In this document: piece by piece, positions 61,319-64,000 of the stretch
Layout: the number at the start of each line of letters is the position of its first letter
Numbering within the stretch: the first letter of the stretch is position 1
Assembly: GCF_000712055.1 (NCBI RefSeq)
Contig: NZ_JOOA01000002.1
Location: 1,302,001-1,366,000 of the forward strand
Direction: 5' to 3'
DNA from: Ruminococcus sp. HUN007
GTDB lineage: Bacteria > Bacillota > Clostridia > Oscillospirales > Ruminococcaceae
DNA length: 64,000 nucleotides
Position numbers and translations under genes: made by a program
The notes under the pieces: model-generated
Database searches by the model: none
Told to the model about the DNA's origin: nothing
Seen by the model: only the letters and a program-made list of their open reading frames with translations

Positions 61319-64000
61319 TCAGTCTTCGTTAAGTCCGCAGCACTTCTTGTACTTCTTGCCGCTTCCGCAAGGACAAAGCTCATTGTCCTTTATTTTATTT
61401 GACTTCGCAGCTCCTGAGAAGCTGCCGTCGCCTGCGCCTGCATTAGGAGCATCAGGCTTGTTTACCTGTACACGTTCAGGAGCCTGATTGTTTGCAAGTC
61501 TTACAGTGAGAAGCATACGTACTGTATCTTCACGGATGCTTTCTACCATTGCATCGAACATTTCAAAACCTTCGTATCTGTATTCAACAACAGGGTTCTT
61601 CTGGCCGTAGGCTCTGAGTGAGATACCCTTCTTGAGTTCGTCCATGTCGTCGATGTGAGCTGTCCACTTTGAGTCAACAACTCTGAGAAGGATAACTCTT
61701 TCGAGTTCTCTGATAGCTTCCTCGCCGTACTGAGCTTCCTTGTCGGCATAGAGCTTCAGTGCTCTCTCAGTGAGCATATTGACGATATCCTTCTTTTCTG
61801 TTTCCTCAAACTTGTTTTCATCTTCTTCAAGATCCTTAAAGTCATCTTCCTTTGTTATCCAGTCGAGGAAGTATTCCCTGAGAGCAACAAGGTTCCAGTT
61901 TTCCTTGTCTTCACCGTCTTCAAGAAGATATCTGTCAACAGTAGTCTCGATGAGATCCTTTATCATCTTGATGATGCTGTCGTGGAGATCATCACCGTTA
62001 AGAACCTTTGAACGCTGATCGTAGATGATCTCACGCTGCTTGTTCATAACATCGTCGTAGTTGAGGACATTCTTTCTTATGCTGAAGTTACGTCCTTCAA
62101 CCTTCTTCTGTGATGACTCGATCATCTTTGTGAGGAACTTGCTTTCGATAGGCATTGTTTCCTCAACGTTGAGAGTCTTCATGAGGTTTTCTATTCTGTC
62201 AGCTGCAAAGATTCTCATGAGGTCGTCTTCGAGTGAAAGGAAGAAACGGCTTTCGCCCTCGTCGCCCTGACGTCCTGAACGTCCGCGAAGCTGATTGTCA
62301 ATACGTCTTGATTCATGACGTTCGGTACCGATAATGAAAAGACCGCCTGCCTTACGTACTTCAACTGCCTTTTCCTTAACCTCGGCACTGAACTTGTCGT
62401 AAAGTTCCCTGTAGACTTTTCTTGCCTCGATTATAGTTTCATCATCAGTTTCAGCATAGCCAACTGCTTCGTTGATGATATCTTCCTCGTAGCCCTTCTT
62501 GCGCAATTCTGCCTTAGCCTGGAATTCAGCGTTACCGCCGAGGATGATGTCAGTACCACGTCCGGCCATGTTGGTAGCGATAGTAACTGCTCCGAGCTTA
62601 CCTGCCTGAGCAACGATCTCAGCTTCCTTTTCATGCTGTTTTGCGTTGAGGACGCTGTGCTTGATGCCCTTCTTCTTGAGGAGAGCAGAGAGCTTTTCTG
62701 ACTTGTCGATGGATACTGTACCTACGAGTACCGGCTGTCCTTTTTCATGACACTCAACGATCTGGTTGATAACAGCTTCGAATTTTCCGCGTTCTGTTCT
62801 GTACACCTGATCTGAATGGTCTATTCTCTGTACCGGTCTGTTTGTCGGTACCTGAATAACGTCGAGTTTGTAGATCTCCTTGAATTCATCTTCTTCAGTC
62901 ATAGCTGTACCGGTCATACCGGAAAGCTTTGCGTAAAGTCTGAAGTAATTCTGGAATGTGATAGTAGCAAGTGTCTTTGATTCATGAGCTACCTTAACGC
63001 CTTCCTTGGCTTCAATAGCCTGGTGGAGACCGTCGTTGAAACGACGTCCCATCATGAGACGGCCTGTGAATTCATCAACGATGATAACTTCGCCGTCCTT
63101 TACAACGTAGTCGATATCTCTCTTCATTACACCGTTAGCCTTGAGGGCCTGGTTGATATGGTGAAGAAGAGTCATGTTGTCAGGGTCCATGAGGTTTTCA
63201 ACGTTAAAGTGCTTTTCAGCTTTCTTTACACCTGTTCTTGTTATAGTAGCGGATTTCGACTTTTCATCGATGATGTAGTCATATTCCTTGTTGAGTTCAT
63301 CCTGGTCTTCCTTGTCGTCCATTTCAACGACTGTTACAGGAACAAGAGTCTTGGCAAACTTGTCAACTATACCATAGAGCTCTGTTGACTTTTCGCCGCG
63401 TCCTGAAATGATAAGAGGAGTTCTTGCTTCATCGATGAGGATGGAGTCAACTTCGTCGACGATAGCAAAGTTAGGTTCTCTCTGAACCATGTCCTTCTTG
63501 TAGATTACCATGTTGTCACGAAGGTAGTCAAATCCGAGTTCATTGTTTGTGGCATAAGTGATGTCACAGTTGTATGCAGCTCTTCTCTGACCGTTGTTGA
63601 GGTCATGAAGGATAACACCTATTGTAAGACCAAGATAGCGGTATACCTTACCCATTTCCTCAGACTGGAACTTGGCAAGATAGTCGTTTACTGTTACTAC
63701 GTGAACGCCCTTTCCTGAAAGTGCGTTGAGATAAGCTGCAAGGCAGGCTACGAGAGTTTTACCTTCACCGGTCTTCATTTCTGCGATACGTCCCTGATGA
63801 AGAACGATAGCACCGATGATCTGTACAGGGAAAGGTTTTTTGCCGAGTACACGGAATGCAGCTTCACGGCATGTTGCAAGAGCCTCCGGAAGAATGTCAT
63901 CAAGAGTTTCACCTGCAGCAAGTCTGTCCCTGAAAGCTTTTGTCTTGCCCTTGAGTTCAGCTTCGGAAAGCTTTGAATATTCTTCATCAAGGTCAAGGAC
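61319..64000 (-). CDS. secA: Preprotein translocase ATPase SecA (5' end outside window)
   Basis: 893 residues visible; the frame stays open to the window edge, so about 20-40 N-terminal residues are missing. Walker [36 protein letters not shown] (Walker B region), [36 protein letters not shown] (helicase motif) and [20 protein letters not shown]. The C-terminal SEC-C zinc motif [13 protein letters not shown] binds SecB or phospholipid. It drives export through SecY (encoded at 18354-19673). The first visible codons read [18 protein letters not shown]. Confidence 0.97.
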   Translation of the reverse strand, partial: VLDLDEEYSKLSEAELKGKTKAFRDRLAAGETLDDILPEALATCREAAFRVLGKKPFPVQIIGAIVLHQGRIAEMKTGEGKTLVACLAAYLNALSGKGVHVVTVNDYLAKFQSEEMGKVYRYLGLTIGVILHDLNNGQRRAAYNCDITYATNNELGFDYLRDNMVIYKKDMVQREPNFAIVDEVDSILIDEARTPLIISGRGEKSTELYGIVDKFAKTLVPVTVVEMDDKEDQDELNKEYDYIIDEKSKSATITRTGVKKAEKHFNVENLMDPDNMTLLHHINQALKANGVMKRDIDYVVKDGEVIIVDEFTGRLMMGRRFNDGLHQAIEAKEGVKVAHESKTLATITFQNYFRLYAKLSGMTGTAMTEEDEFKEIYKLDVIQVPTNRPVQRIDHSDQVYRTERGKFEAVINQIVECHEKGQPVLVGTVSIDKSEKLSALLKKKGIKHSVLNAKQHEKEAEIVAQAGKLGAVTIATNMAGRGTDIILGGNAEFQAKAELRKKGYEEDIINEAVGYAETDDETIIEARKVYRELYDKFSAEVKEKAVEVRKAGGLFIIGTERHESRRIDNQLRGRSGRQGDEGESRFFLSLEDDLMRIFAADRIENLMKTLNVEETMPIESKFLTKMIESSQKKVEGRNFSIRKNVLNYDDVMNKQREIIYDQRSKVLNGDDLHDSIIKMIKDLIETTVDRYLLEDGEDKENWNLVALREYFLDWITKEDDFKDLEEDENKFEETEKKDIVNMLTERALKLYADKEAQYGEEAIRELERVILLRVVDSKWTAHIDDMDELKKGISLRAYGQKNPVVEYRYEGFEMFDAMVESIREDTVRMLLTVRLANNQAPERVQVNKPDAPNAGAGDGSFSGAAKSNKIKDNELCPCGSGKKYKKCCGLNED

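Overview
The window looks like a rumen or gut Ruminococcus (Firmicutes, Oscillospiraceae/Ruminococcaceae). The grounds are a low-to-moderate GC genome with AGGAGG-type ribosome binding sites, a complete S10-spc-alpha ribosomal operon in Firmicute order (including the small KOW gene between map and infA), a GH5 cellulase on an acidic/poly-Asn linker, and a secreted protein with a C-terminal type I dockerin, the signature of cellulosome producers. No rRNA, tRNA or CRISPR was seen.

Layout. 1-4.9 kb: a membrane diguanylate cyclase, then an NAD-salvage operon pnuC-nrtR-nadR-pncC whose promoter lies inside a 46-bp palindrome. 4.9-11.3 kb: a second diguanylate cyclase, a DUF1963 protein, a DUF624 membrane protein, proC, an unannotated transcription unit that looks like a free-standing structured RNA (about 9178-9403, minus strand), a twice-frameshifted pyridoxal kinase gene and a radical SAM gene. 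11.3-13.1 kb: a Na/Pi cotransporter with a PhoU-like tail. 13.3-29.3 kb: the ribosomal protein operon, all on the minus strand, read from a promoter at about 29.3 kb through a leader that contains an intrinsic terminator. 29.4-38.8 kb: an orphan sugar-binding protein, a truncated histidine kinase flanked by two 171-bp copies of its own 3' end, mscL, a glycogen/maltodextrin pair (malQ-glgP) behind a structured leader with a 31-codon ORF, and the dockerin protein. 38.8-48.2 kb: an accessory island with three 46-bp REP-like palindromes, an Rpn-type nuclease remnant, an ISL3 element with an apparent 8-bp target duplication, an AAA/PD-(D/E)XK protein, and a GntR(YtrA)-ABC transporter operon in which one permease gene is split by a second IS with perfect 19-bp inverted repeats and an 8-bp target duplication. 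48.2-64 kb: a GNAT acetyltransferase, purA, a membrane protein with a 12-copy YGxQNPQ low-complexity repeat, an SGNH esterase with its AraC regulator, nadC-nadB behind a 38-bp palindrome, the GH5 cellulase, an EF-G-like GTPase and the 3' part of secA.

How it fits together. NAD metabolism appears twice: salvage (pnuC/nadR/pncC) and the de novo steps nadB and nadC, each with its own palindrome over the promoter. Carbon handling links extracellular cellulose attack (GH5 lipoprotein, dockerin protein, SGNH esterase) with intracellular glucan turnover (malQ, glgP). At least two dispersed palindromic repeat families are scattered between genes; one supplies the last codons and stop of the pyridoxal kinase gene.

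Limits. Family calls come from motifs read by eye. RNA structures are hand-paired and no energy or covariation was computed. Several frameshifts sit in homopolymer runs and may be sequencing errors.
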